This document shows positions 14,771 through 22,343 of a stretch of DNA of 22,343 bases, piece by piece. Source of the stretch: UBA11869 sp964544965. Its GTDB lineage: Bacteria > Pseudomonadota > Gammaproteobacteria > Eutrophobiales > Eutrophobiaceae. The stretch spans positions 1 through 22,343 of the forward strand of contig CAZJED010000025.1 in NCBI GenBank assembly GCA_964544965.1. The letters are read 5' to 3'. Position 1 is the stretch's first letter, and the number at the start of each line of letters is the position of its first letter. A program made the position numbers and the translations under genes. The notes under the pieces were generated by a model. The model had not been told where the DNA came from. It made no database searches and saw only the letters and a program-made list of their open reading frames with translations.

Positions 14771-16870
14771 TTAGTTTCTGTTTGTGATGCTCTCGGCAAT
14801 ATTTGCTGGTACTTCATTATATTTTTCAAATTCCATTGTATAAACTGCTCGTCCTTGCGTAGCTGAACGAAGATCAGTTGCATACCCAAACATTTCGCTG
14901 AGTGGAACTTCTGCACGTATCACTTTCCCAGCGGGAGTCTCATCTGTGCCTTGTAGAATTCCTCGACGTTTATTCAGGTCTCCATTTACTGTGCCCATAT
15001 ATTCTTCCGGTGTAACAATTTCAACTTTCATAATCGGTTCAAGCAATACTGGTTTAGCTTTAGTTGCACCTTCTTTAAACCCCATTGAACCAGCTATTTT
15101 AAATGCCATTTCACTAGAATCTACATCATGATATGAACCATCATGCAAAGTAACCTTAACATCAACAACGGGATACCCTGCGGTGATTCCGTTTTCCATC
15201 TGCTCAATAACGCCTTTTTCAACAGCAGGTATATATTCTTTTGGGATAACACCGCCAACGATTTGATTAACAAACTCAAAACCCTCACCGGATTTTTTTG
15301 GTTCAATCTTAAATACGACATGGCCATATTGACCCCGACCACCAGATTGTCTAACAAACTTGCCTTCAACTTTTTCAAGAGTGGATTTTATTGTTTCACG
15401 GTAAGCAACTTGTGGTTTTCCTACATTTGCTTCTATTTTGAATTCACGCTTTAAACGATCAACTATAATTTCAAGATGAAGCTCGCCCATCCCAGAAATA
15501 ATAGTTTGTCCAGTCTCTTCATCAGTATGCACTCTAAATGAAGGATCTTCTTGCGCTAATTTGCTCAACGCTATACCCATCTTTTCTTGATCGGGTTTGG
15601 TTTTTGGTTCAACAGCTACAGATATAACTGGATCTGGAAACTCCATACGTTCTAACGTAATAACATTATTCTGATCGCAAAGTGTATCACCCGTTACAAT
15701 ATCCTTTAATCCAACTGCTGCTGCTATATCTCCGGCACGTACTTCTTTAAGTTCTTCGCGACTGTTTGCATGCATTTGCAGTATCCGTCCCACTCTTTCT
15801 TTTTTTCTTTTAATTGGATTAAATACTGTATCGCCAGTATTAAGAATGCCTGAATAAACTCTAAAAAAAGTCAATGTTCCAACAAAAGGGTCTGTTGCTA
15901 TTTTGATTGCCAATGCTGCAAATGGCTCATCGTCAGAAGATTTCCTTTCGCCCTCTGTCTCATGCTTATCGTCTAAAATTCCTTTGATTGGAGGCACATC
16001 AATTGGGGATGGCAGATATTCGATAATAGCATCCAACATTGTCTGCACACCTTTGTTTTTAAATGCTGAACCACAAAAAACTGGAACAACCTCATTTGCC
16101 AATGTTTGTAATCTTATCCCTTCTTTTATCTGCTCCTGAGAAAGTTCATCTGATTCTAGATATACATCCATAAGTTTTTCATTTGCTTCTGCTGCTGTTT
16201 CAATTATTTTTTCACGGTATTTTTTTGCTTCGGTTTCCATGGTCTGAGGAATATCTTTTTCTTCAAACCTAATTCCCATATTCTCTTCTTCCCAATAAAT
16301 TGCTTTCATCTTTACCAGATCAATAACTCCTTTAAAATTTTCTTCGGCACCAATTGGCAATTGCATGGTTACAGCGTTGGAGTTAAGGCGCTCTCTTATT
16401 TGTGCAACTACCCGTAGAAAATTAGCTCCGGCACGATCCATTTTGTTTACAAAAGCAATACGAGGAACTGAATATTTGTTTGCTTGTCTCCAAACAGTTT
16501 CAGATTGTGGTTCTACACCGCCAACAGCACAAAACACAGCGCAAGTCCCATCTAATACACGTAGCGAACGTTCAACTTCGATCGTAAAATCAACGTGGCC
16601 TGGAGTATCTATAATATTTATACGATGCTCTGGAAATTGTGATGATGTTCCTTTCCAAAAACATGTTGTTGCAGCAGAAGTAATTGTAATACCCCTTTCT
16701 TGCTCTTGCTCCATCCAGTCCATTGTTGCCGCTCCATCATGAACTTCTCCAATTTTATGTGAAACACCTGTGTAAAAAAGTACACGCTCGGTTGTTGTTG
16801 TTTTTCCAGCATCAATATGAGCCATAATCCCTATGTTTCTGTAGTGTTCGATTGTTGTGCTTCTTGCCAT
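14771..16870 (-). CDS. fusA: Elongation factor G
   Basis: EF-G is the GTPase that drives translocation and, with RRF, ribosome recycling. The product is 699 residues (E. coli 704). G-domain motifs are intact: AHIDAGKTTTTER (P-loop, 17-29), DTPGH at 88-92 with the catalytic His92, NKMDRAG from 142 and GSAFKNKG. Domain II has GTLTFFRVYSGILNTGD, domain III IISGMGELHLEIIVDRLKRE, domain IV GGRGQYGHVVFKIEP and domain V LLEPIMKVEIVTPEEYMGTV. It lies 27 bp after rpsG. tuf, which normally follows in the str operon, is missing. Confidence 0.99.
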   Translation of the reverse strand: MARSTTIEHYRNIGIMAHIDAGKTTTTERVLFYTGVSHKIGEVHDGAATMDWMEQEQERGITITSAATTCFWKGTSSQFPEHRINIIDTPGHVDFTIEVERSLRVLDGTCAVFCAVGGVEPQSETVWRQANKYSVPRIAFVNKMDRAGANFLRVVAQIRERLNSNAVTMQLPIGAEENFKGVIDLVKMKAIYWEEENMGIRFEEKDIPQTMETEAKKYREKIIETAAEANEKLMDVYLESDELSQEQIKEGIRLQTLANEVVPVFCGSAFKNKGVQTMLDAIIEYLPSPIDVPPIKGILDDKHETEGERKSSDDEPFAALAIKIATDPFVGTLTFFRVYSGILNTGDTVFNPIKRKKERVGRILQMHANSREELKEVRAGDIAAAVGLKDIVTGDTLCDQNNVITLERMEFPDPVISVAVEPKTKPDQEKMGIALSKLAQEDPSFRVHTDEETGQTIISGMGELHLEIIVDRLKREFKIEANVGKPQVAYRETIKSTLEKVEGKFVRQSGGRGQYGHVVFKIEPKKSGEGFEFVNQIVGGVIPKEYIPAVEKGVIEQMENGITAGYPVVDVKVTLHDGSYHDVDSSEMAFKIAGSMGFKEGATKAKPVLLEPIMKVEIVTPEEYMGTVNGDLNKRRGILQGTDETPAGKVIRAEVPLSEMFGYATDLRSATQGRAVYTMEFEKYNEVPANIAESITNRN

Positions 16871-16897
16871 GATACTTTCTCTATATTTAACCTTTAA

Positions 16898-17368
16898 TTA
16901 CCATCGAAAATGTGAAAAGGCTTTATTTGCTTCTGCCATTCGGTGAGTGTCTTCACGTTTTTTAATTGCTGTTCCACGATTTTCTGAAGCATCTAATAAT
17001 TCCCCTGCCAAGCGTGAACCCATATCCTTTTCTCCACGATTTTTTGCAGCATCAACAACCCAACGCATAGCCAACGTCATACTGCGTGCAGTTTTTACTT
17101 CAACAGGAATTTGATATGTAGCTCCGCCAACACGTCGTGATTTTACTTCGACAATTGGTCTAATATTTTCAAGAGCCTTATTAAAAACTTCGAGCGGCTC
17201 TTTGTTTCCCTTATTATTGATTTCGTTAAGTGCGCCATATACAATTCTTTCCGCAATTGATTTTTTACCGCTTCGCATAATAATATTTATAAATTTTGCT
17301 AAAACCATGTCCCCATATTTTGGATCAGGCAAAATTGTTGTTTTCTCGGCTACTCTTCGTCTAGACAT
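16898..17368 (-). CDS. rpsG: 30S ribosomal protein S7
   Basis: S7 starts assembly of the 30S head and, in E. coli, represses the str operon by binding the rpsL-rpsG intercistronic RNA. The product is 156 residues, the common bacterial length. It begins MSRRRVAEKTTILPDPKYGD and contains FINIIMRSGKKSIAERIVYG, VEVKSRRVGGATYQIPVEVK and SRLAGELLDASENRGTAIKK, then REDTHRMAEANKAFSHFRW. The gap to rpsL is 53 bp, about half the E. coli regulatory region, AT-rich, with only a short palindrome (ATAAATTTAT) and no obvious S7-site mimic. Confidence 0.99.
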   Translation of the reverse strand: MSRRRVAEKTTILPDPKYGDMVLAKFINIIMRSGKKSIAERIVYGALNEINNKGNKEPLEVFNKALENIRPIVEVKSRRVGGATYQIPVEVKTARSMTLAMRWVVDAAKNRGEKDMGSRLAGELLDASENRGTAIKKREDTHRMAEANKAFSHFRW

Positions 17369-17421
17369 TTTTCAAACTATTCCTAAAATCTCTCTATAAA
17401 TTTATGATGTAATTTATTGTT

Positions 17422-17796
17422 TTATGACTTTGGTCGTTTTGCACCGTATTTTGACCGTCCGCGTTTTCTATCACTAACTCCCGAAGTATCTAAGGTACCT
17501 CTTACTGTGTGATAGCGAACACCGGGTAAATCTTTTACTCTTCCACCTCTAATTAAGATTACAGAGTGTTCCTGTAAATTATGGCCTTCGCCTCCTATAT
17601 ATGTTGTAACTTCTTGGCCATTAGTGAGACGAACACGGGCGACCTTCCTTAGTGCAGAATTAGGTTTTTTTGGTGTCGTTGTGTATACACGAGTACATAC
17701 GCCGCGTCTTTGTGGACATGCCTCAAGGGCAGGTACATTGCTCTTTATGTTTTGCCGCTTTCGCGGTTTTCTTACTAATTGATTTATAGTTGTCAT
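17422..17796 (-). CDS. rpsL: 30S ribosomal protein S12
   Basis: S12 is in the decoding centre and controls accuracy. The 124-residue product equals E. coli in length. TTPKKPNSALRKVARV holds Lys43, and RGGRVKDLPGVRYHTVRG holds Lys88 and Asp89, the latter being the site of beta-methylthiolation in E. coli. These are the residues of the streptomycin-sensitive type. AAGAGA lies just upstream of the ATG at 17794-17796. It is the first gene of the long r-protein run and follows a 287-bp intergenic region after rpoC that holds its likely promoter and a structured leader. Confidence 0.99.
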   Translation of the reverse strand: MTTINQLVRKPRKRQNIKSNVPALEACPQRRGVCTRVYTTTPKKPNSALRKVARVRLTNGQEVTTYIGGEGHNLQEHSVILIRGGRVKDLPGVRYHTVRGTLDTSGVSDRKRGRSKYGAKRPKS

Positions 17797-17844
17797 AAAA
17801 TCTCTTATTTTTCAATTTATTATGCGCGCAAACTACCTCGTTTA

Positions 17845-17899
17845 TCCGAACTGAACATACCTGTATATATATGTATGTTTACTAATTATTCAGTACGGA
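17845..17899 (-). other. Large imperfect inverted repeat in the rpsL leader
   Basis: Outer arms at 17889-17899 and 17845-17855 match as inverted repeats at 10 of 11 positions (TCCGTACTGAA against TTCAGTTCGGA on the - strand). A perfect inner 7-bp pair, AACATAC/GTATGTT at 17873-17879 and 17854-17860, encloses a TA-rich loop and shares two bases with the right outer arm. There is no T-tract after it, so it is not an intrinsic terminator. It lies about 50 bp before rpsL and could be a protein-binding RNA or DNA site; function unknown. Confidence 0.6.
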
Positions 17900-17938
17900 C
17901 ACACGTCGAAATTTCTTCGGATATCCCTGAGGCACTAC

Positions 17939-17967
17939 CTGGTAACCAGCAAATTCCCGAAATCTGC
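17939..17967 (-). other. Two adjacent short hairpins in the rpsL leader
   Basis: At 17949-17967 the - strand reads GCAGATT, a TCGGG loop, then AATTTGC: a 7-bp stem with one G.U pair. Immediately after, at 17939-17949, is the near-perfect palindrome CTGGTTACCAG. Further palindromes GGATATCC (17919-17926) and GAAATTTC (17908-17915) follow. The density of dyads suggests a folded 5' leader, but no known leader family could be recognised by eye. Confidence 0.45.
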
Positions 17968-17989
17968 TATTTTTCCAGTACTTAACGCT

Positions 17990-18019
17990 AAAAAACAGGT
18001 GAGATTAATCTACTCATCC
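17990..18019 (-). terminator. Terminator-like hairpin with T6 tract between rpoC and rpsL
   Basis: The - strand reads GGATGAG (18019-18013), a 9-nt loop, CTCACC (18003-17998), TG, then six T (17995-17990). The stem is six pairs with one bulged A. It could end rpoBC transcripts, but it lies downstream of the proposed rpsL promoter, so it would also be met by promoter-initiated RNA and might work as an attenuator. The stem is modest, so this is a candidate only. Confidence 0.5.
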
Positions 18020-18036
18020 CGCCAAAGAGGCGAGAT
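18016..18036 (-). other. GC-rich hairpin overlapping promoter and terminator stem
   Basis: On the - strand, ATCTCGCC (18036-18029), a 5-nt loop TCTTT, then GGCGGGAT (18023-18016) form an 8-bp stem with one T.G pair. Its right arm shares 18016-18019 with the stem of the terminator-like hairpin, so the two cannot both form. Its left arm would be present in RNA read through from rpoC but mostly absent from RNA started at the promoter just upstream. Confidence 0.5.
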
Positions 18037-18064
18037 TTTATGTCTTGTAGAAGTATCATGTCAA
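18035..18064 (-). promoter_or_regulatory. Sigma70-type promoter for the rpsL (str to alpha) gene run
   Basis: A perfect -35 TTGACA (18064-18059), an 18-bp spacer and a -10 TAAAAT (18040-18035, five of six consensus) lie 20 bp after the rpoC stop. The bases after the -10 are CTCGCC, a GC-rich discriminator of the kind found at ppGpp/DksA-controlled rRNA and r-protein promoters. Transcription would start near 18028, leaving a leader of roughly 230 nt before rpsL. No other match of similar quality was seen in the intergenic region. Confidence 0.75.
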
Positions 18065-18083
18065 GGAAATTACAAGCTCGCAA

Positions 18084-21000
18084 TCAAGTCGTTGAGGACT
18101 CTTCGGCTGATTCAGGGGCTGCCTCCAATGGAGCTATTTCTATTTCACCAGATTCTTCCTGATTTTCAGTAGCCGTCTCAGAATCAAGCTCGCTCTTTTC
18201 ATGCTCTTTTCTTGATTCTGTATGATGGGCAAGACCAGAACCAGCTGGAATTAATCGCCCAACAATCACATTTTCCTTCAGCCCTCGAAGTTGATCTCGC
18301 TTGCCATTCACACTAGCTTCCGTTAGAACCCTTGTTGTTTCTTGAAATGATGCAGCAGAAATAAATGATTCAGTTAATAGTGACGCCTTCGTTATACCTA
18401 ATAAAATCGGTTCCCATTCTGCCGGCTTTTTACCATCAGATTCAAGCTTTTCATTTTCCTCCAAAACTCTCGTGCGCTCCAATTGCTCTCCTTTCAATAA
18501 TATGCTGTCTCCGGGGTCTGTAATCTCCGCTTTACGCAACATTTGTCTAACGATAACTTCTATATGTTTATTATTTATTTTCACTCCCTGAAGGCGATAA
18601 ACATCCTGAATTTCACTACTTATGTAGTTGCATAAGGCTTTAACACCTTTCAATTTAAGAATATCGTGTGGTGTGGGCGGCCCCTCCACAATGCTTTCCC
18701 CTTTTTCAACATGCTCGCCCTCAAAAACACTAATATGTCGCCACTTAGGAATGAGCTCTTCGTGTACTTCACCTTTCTGACCTGTTATTACTATCCTTTC
18801 TTTGCCTTTTGTTTCTTTGCCATAACTGATTATGCCGCTAATTTCAGCCATCACCGCTGGCTCTTTTGGTTTACGAGCTTCAAATAAATCGGCTACTCTT
18901 GGCAGACCTCCGGTAATATCCTTAGTTACAGATGACGCCTCTGGAATACGCGCAATTACATCTCCAACATTAATTGCTTTGCCATCTTTGACAGTGATAA
19001 TCGCTCTAGGCGGAAGCAAATAATGAGCATCGTGATCCGTTTCCGGAATTTTGAGCTCGCCTCCTTTATCATCAACCAATTTAACGATAGGTCGCATGTC
19101 CTTTGCAGTCGAGGGTCGTTGCTGCGGATCCATTATAACTGTATCTGTTAAACCGGTAATATCATCGGTATAAAGAGCAACTGTTGACCCTTCATCTATG
19201 TCTGAAAATTGAACCTTTCCATCAACTTCCGATATAACGGGATGTGTGTGTGGATCCCATGATGCAATTTGTTGCCTAGATTCAACATTTGTATCATCAT
19301 CTACTGTTAAAATTGCACCGTATGGAATTTTATAACGCTCTATTTCACGATCTTTATCATCAAGAATTGCAACCTCACCCGAACGTGAGTTAACAATACT
19401 ATTGCCGCTGCCTTTTTGTTTTAATAATTTTACATTCTGTAAACTAATTTTTCCCCCGTTTTTTACCTCAATACTACTTATCGCTGCCGCACGTGATGCC
19501 GCTCCACCGATATGAAATGTACGCATTGTTAATTGTGTTCCTGGCTCCCCAATTGATTGAGCAGCAATAACACCGACCGCTTCTCCGATATTAACTAAAT
19601 GTCCACGACCTAAATCGCGGCCATAACATTTGCGACAGATTCCATAACGAGTTTTGCATGTAATTGCTGATCGAACCATAACTTGGGCAATTCCATTTTC
19701 ATCCAAAACATCGACCCAAGACTCATCAAGTAAAGTACCAGCTTCAGCAATAACCTCTTCATTCCTATCAATTGCATCTGTTGCCAAAACCCTACCTAAA
19801 ACACGTTCCCTTAAAGTTTCTATTACATCACCGCCTTCTATTATTGGACTCATACTAAGGCCTTCAATAGTCCCACAATCTTCTTCTGTGACAACCAAGT
19901 CTTGAGCAACATCCACTAAACGACGAGTTAAATACCCCGAATTAGCTGTCTTAAGTGCTGTATCGGCCAACCCTTTGCGAGCACCGTGAGTTGAGATGAA
20001 ATACTGTAGAACATCAAGCCCTTCTCTGAAATTAGCTGTAATTGGAGTTTCAATAATAGAACCATCTGGTTTCGCCATTAGCCCGCGCATACCGGCTAGT
20101 TGCCGTATTTGTGCTGCAGAACCACGTGCTCCAGAGTCCGCCATCATAAAAATTGAATTACCTGAAGCCTCTTTCTTTTCTTTCCCTTCGGTATCTGAAA
20201 AAGTTTCTGTCTCCATCTTTGTCATCATCGATTTTGCAACCTTATCGTTCGTTTGAGACCAAATATCGACAACTTTATTATATCGCTCCCCATCGGTAAT
20301 CAATCCATTCGCATATTGATCTTGAAAGTTTTTTACTTCCTCTTCAGCTTTTTTAATAATTGCTTCCTTGTCTTCCGGAATTATCATATCTTCCACTCCA
20401 ATAGATACACCTGCATATGTAGAATATTTAAAACCAGCATACATCAGCCTATCCGAAAAAATTACCGTATCTTTTAAACCTAATTTCCTATAACTAGTAT
20501 TAACCAATTGCGAAATAGTTTTTTTATCTAACACTCTATTAATATGTTCAAATGATAATCCTCTAGGTAAAACACGAGATAATAAAGCACGTCCGGCAGT
20601 TGTTTTATATCGTTTGTACATAATTTTCTTTTCGCCATCATCATCAGCCTTTTCCTCGCCAATACGAACTTCAATTTTTGCTTGTAAATCCAATATAGCG
20701 GGTCTAGCTTGGTATGCGCGATGCACTTCATTAATATCAGAAAATATCATACCTGCACCCTTTGCCCTTTCTGACTCACGTGTAAGATAATATAGTCCGA
20801 GAACAACATCTTGAGTTGGTGTGATTATCGGCTCACCGTTAGCAGGTGAAAGAATATTATTTGTAGACATCATCAACGTTCTTGCCTCAAGCTGAGCTTC
20901 AATAGACAATGGGACATGTACAGCCATCTGATCACCGTCAAAATCAGCATTGAAAGCTGTACATACCAAAGGGTGTAATTGAATTGCTTTTCCTTCGATT

Positions 21001-22322
21001 AATACAGGCTCAAATGCCTGTATACCAAGTCTGTGTAATGTAGGTGCGCGATTTAACATTATAGGATGCTCGCGAATTACCTCCTCTAGAACATCCCATA
21101 CATCTGCTCCTTCACGCTCAACAAGCTTCTTAGCTGCTTTTATTGTGGTGGCCAAACCCCGTCTTTCTAATTTGCTGAAAATAAATGGTTTAAATAATTC
21201 CAAAGCCATCTTTTTAGGGATTCCGCATTGATGTAAACGTAAAGTTGGGCCTACAACAATGACTGAACGACCAGAATAATCAACGCGTTTACCTAATAAA
21301 TTTTGACGGAATCTTCCTTGTTTTCCTTTAATCATATCTGCTAATGATTTTAGTGGTAGTTTGTTAGTTCCTGTTATTGCGCGTCCTCGTCTACCATTAT
21401 CTAGTAATGCATCGACAGATTCTTGTAACATACGTTTTTCATTACGAACAATTATGTCCGGCGCGTTAAGATCTAGTAGACGTTTTAAACGATTATTTCT
21501 ATTGATTACGCGTCGATATAAATCATTAAGATCAGATGTTGCAAAACGACCACCATCAAGTGGAACTAAAGGTCGCAATTCGGGTGGCAATACCGGCAAA
21601 ACCTTCATAACCATCCATTCAGGTTTATTTCCAGAATTCATAAAGGCTTCTAATAATTTTAATCTCTTAGTTAATTTACGCAATTTCGTTTCTGAGTTTG
21701 TATTTGGAATCTCCTCTCTCAATACTTGAACTTCATGGTCAATATCAATTGAAAGAAGTAATTCACGAATAGCTTCTGCTCCCATTTTTGCTTGAAATTC
21801 ATCGCCATAATTCTCAAGTGCCTCAAGATACTCTTCTTCTCTTAACATTTGACCGCTTTCAAGCTCAGTCATACCCGGATCGACAACAACATAAGCCTCA
21901 AAATAGAGAATTCTCTCAATTTCGCGCAATGTCATATCAAGCATCAACCCCATTCTCGACGGTAATGATTTTAAATACCAAATATGGGCAATAGGTGTAG
22001 CTAGATCAATATGACCCATACGTTCTCGTCGGACTTTTGAAAGGGTTACTTCTACGCCGCATTTTTCACAAACTACACCCCTATGCTTAAGTCTTTTATA
22101 TTTTCCGCATAAACATTCATAATCCTTAATTGGTCCAAAGATCTTAGCGCAAAAAAGACCGTCCCTTTCGGGTTTAAACGTTCGATAATTAATTGTTTCT
22201 GGTTTTTTTACTTCCCCAAAAGACCACGATCGAATTTTTTCAGGGGAAGCCAAGCCAATTGTTATTACATCAAATTCCTCAGTTTGTCCCTGCTGTTTTA
22301 AAAGCTTAAGTAAGTCTTTCAA
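18084..22322 (-). CDS. rpoC: DNA-directed RNA polymerase subunit beta'
   Basis: Beta' forms one pincer of RNA polymerase and carries the catalytic magnesium site. The product is 1412 residues (E. coli 1407). The start is TTG (22320-22322): an in-frame TAA lies two codons upstream (22328-22326), a strong GAGGAGGT precedes it, and MKDLLKLLKQQGQTEEFDVI matches the family N-terminus. Zinc site 1 is Cys70, Cys72, Cys85, Cys88; NADFDGDQMAVH gives Asp460, Asp462, Asp464; a second zinc site has EDCGT and CKTRYGICRKCYG; the trigger loop and bridge-helix region (MADSGARGSAAQIRQLAGMR) are intact. The last ~45 residues are an acidic, Ser-rich variable tail. rpoB should lie just outside the window. Confidence 0.99.
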   Translation of the reverse strand: MKDLLKLLKQQGQTEEFDVITIGLASPEKIRSWSFGEVKKPETINYRTFKPERDGLFCAKIFGPIKDYECLCGKYKRLKHRGVVCEKCGVEVTLSKVRRERMGHIDLATPIAHIWYLKSLPSRMGLMLDMTLREIERILYFEAYVVVDPGMTELESGQMLREEEYLEALENYGDEFQAKMGAEAIRELLLSIDIDHEVQVLREEIPNTNSETKLRKLTKRLKLLEAFMNSGNKPEWMVMKVLPVLPPELRPLVPLDGGRFATSDLNDLYRRVINRNNRLKRLLDLNAPDIIVRNEKRMLQESVDALLDNGRRGRAITGTNKLPLKSLADMIKGKQGRFRQNLLGKRVDYSGRSVIVVGPTLRLHQCGIPKKMALELFKPFIFSKLERRGLATTIKAAKKLVEREGADVWDVLEEVIREHPIMLNRAPTLHRLGIQAFEPVLIEGKAIQLHPLVCTAFNADFDGDQMAVHVPLSIEAQLEARTLMMSTNNILSPANGEPIITPTQDVVLGLYYLTRESERAKGAGMIFSDINEVHRAYQARPAILDLQAKIEVRIGEEKADDDGEKKIMYKRYKTTAGRALLSRVLPRGLSFEHINRVLDKKTISQLVNTSYRKLGLKDTVIFSDRLMYAGFKYSTYAGVSIGVEDMIIPEDKEAIIKKAEEEVKNFQDQYANGLITDGERYNKVVDIWSQTNDKVAKSMMTKMETETFSDTEGKEKKEASGNSIFMMADSGARGSAAQIRQLAGMRGLMAKPDGSIIETPITANFREGLDVLQYFISTHGARKGLADTALKTANSGYLTRRLVDVAQDLVVTEEDCGTIEGLSMSPIIEGGDVIETLRERVLGRVLATDAIDRNEEVIAEAGTLLDESWVDVLDENGIAQVMVRSAITCKTRYGICRKCYGRDLGRGHLVNIGEAVGVIAAQSIGEPGTQLTMRTFHIGGAASRAAAISSIEVKNGGKISLQNVKLLKQKGSGNSIVNSRSGEVAILDDKDREIERYKIPYGAILTVDDDTNVESRQQIASWDPHTHPVISEVDGKVQFSDIDEGSTVALYTDDITGLTDTVIMDPQQRPSTAKDMRPIVKLVDDKGGELKIPETDHDAHYLLPPRAIITVKDGKAINVGDVIARIPEASSVTKDITGGLPRVADLFEARKPKEPAVMAEISGIISYGKETKGKERIVITGQKGEVHEELIPKWRHISVFEGEHVEKGESIVEGPPTPHDILKLKGVKALCNYISSEIQDVYRLQGVKINNKHIEVIVRQMLRKAEITDPGDSILLKGEQLERTRVLEENEKLESDGKKPAEWEPILLGITKASLLTESFISAASFQETTRVLTEASVNGKRDQLRGLKENVIVGRLIPAGSGLAHHTESRKEHEKSELDSETATENQEESGEIEIAPLEAAPESAEESSTT

Positions 22323-22329
22323 GGTTTAC

Positions 22330-22337
22330 CTCCTCGA
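22330..22337 (-). promoter_or_regulatory. Strong Shine-Dalgarno of rpoC
   Basis: The - strand reads GAGGAGGT five bases before TAAACC and the TTG start codon of rpoC. It is the longest anti-Shine-Dalgarno match noticed in the window and probably compensates for the weak TTG codon; it decides the start call. Confidence 0.8.
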
Positions 22338-22343
22338 TGATTT

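Noticed and set aside
16365..16742. 125-codon + strand frame inside fusA
   Set aside because: Lies antisense to the conserved G domain of EF-G; a shadow of strong coding constraint on the other strand.
17820..17830. CATAAT on the - strand as a second rpsL promoter -10
   Set aside because: The hexamers 16-18 bp upstream do not resemble TTGACA and there is no extended -10; the TTGACA/TAAAAT pair at 18035-18064 is far better.
17861..17872. TA-rich tract as a -10 element or microsatellite
   Set aside because: No acceptable -35 at 16-18 bp, and it is short; it is more simply the loop of the inverted repeat around it.
17900..17970. tRNA-like or small RNA gene in the intergenic region
   Set aside because: The hairpins do not form a cloverleaf and there is no T-loop GTTCGAATC-like motif.
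17779..17985. 68-codon + strand open frame spanning the rpsL 5' end and the leader
   Set aside because: No recognisable domain, no convincing ribosome-binding site, and it overlaps the rpsL start antisense; the sequence is better explained by the dyads of the leader.
21361..21729. 122-codon + strand frame inside rpoC
   Set aside because: Antisense to the conserved RpoC N-terminal region; no independent evidence of coding.
22326..22343. In-frame TAA before rpoC as the end of rpoB
   Set aside because: The few codons before it (Lys Ser Ser Arg Arg) do not resemble a gammaproteobacterial RpoB C-terminus, and the strong Shine-Dalgarno occupies the same bases, so it is probably untranslated.

Overview
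The window is a stretch of translation and transcription housekeeping genes from an AT-rich gammaproteobacterium. RpoC, SecY, S10, S13, L36 and the alpha subunit all align closely with the E. coli proteins from memory, including identical positions for the RpoC catalytic aspartates (460, 462, 464) and first zinc cysteines (70, 72, 85, 88). The genus cannot be named from these genes. TGG encodes Trp and TAA, TAG and TGA all act as stops, so the standard code applies. There are no rRNA or tRNA genes, mobile elements or CRISPR arrays.

Layout. At the left edge, bases 1-1245 on the + strand hold the 3' part of gatB, the amidotransferase subunit. Everything else is on the - strand, so it reads from right to left: rpoC (22322-18084); a 287-bp intergenic region with a strong sigma70-like promoter and several inverted repeats; then 31 genes in one run from rpsL (17796) to rplQ (1246). 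That run is the str block (rpsL rpsG fusA), the S10 block (rpsJ rplC rplD rplW rplB rpsS rplV rpsC rplP rpmC rpsQ), the spc block (rplN rplX rplE rpsN rpsH rplF rplR rpsE rpmD rplO secY rpmJ) and the alpha block (rpsM rpsK rpsD rpoA rplQ). The largest gap inside the run is 53 bp, several genes abut or overlap by 1-4 bp, and I see no internal terminator, so it probably behaves as one very long transcription unit. rpmJ (L36, 37 codons) is real.

How it works together. The genes supply 27 ribosomal proteins, elongation factor G, two RNA polymerase subunits (beta' and alpha) and the SecY translocon channel, so ribosome, polymerase and secretion capacity are made together. The promoter after rpoC has a perfect TTGACA, an 18-bp spacer, TAAAAT and a GC-rich discriminator, as expected for a growth-rate or stringently controlled ribosomal promoter.

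Points of interest. There is no tuf gene between fusA and rpsJ. There is no room for the E. coli-type S10 leader or alpha pseudoknot. The rpsL leader is full of dyads, including two mutually exclusive hairpins next to the promoter. L3 has a lysine/glutamate tail made of a perfect 33-bp tandem duplication. rpoC starts with TTG. gatB and rplQ converge with their stop codons touching. I found no convincing novel system; this is mainly a well-conserved core region, and the rpsL leader is the part most worth a second look.
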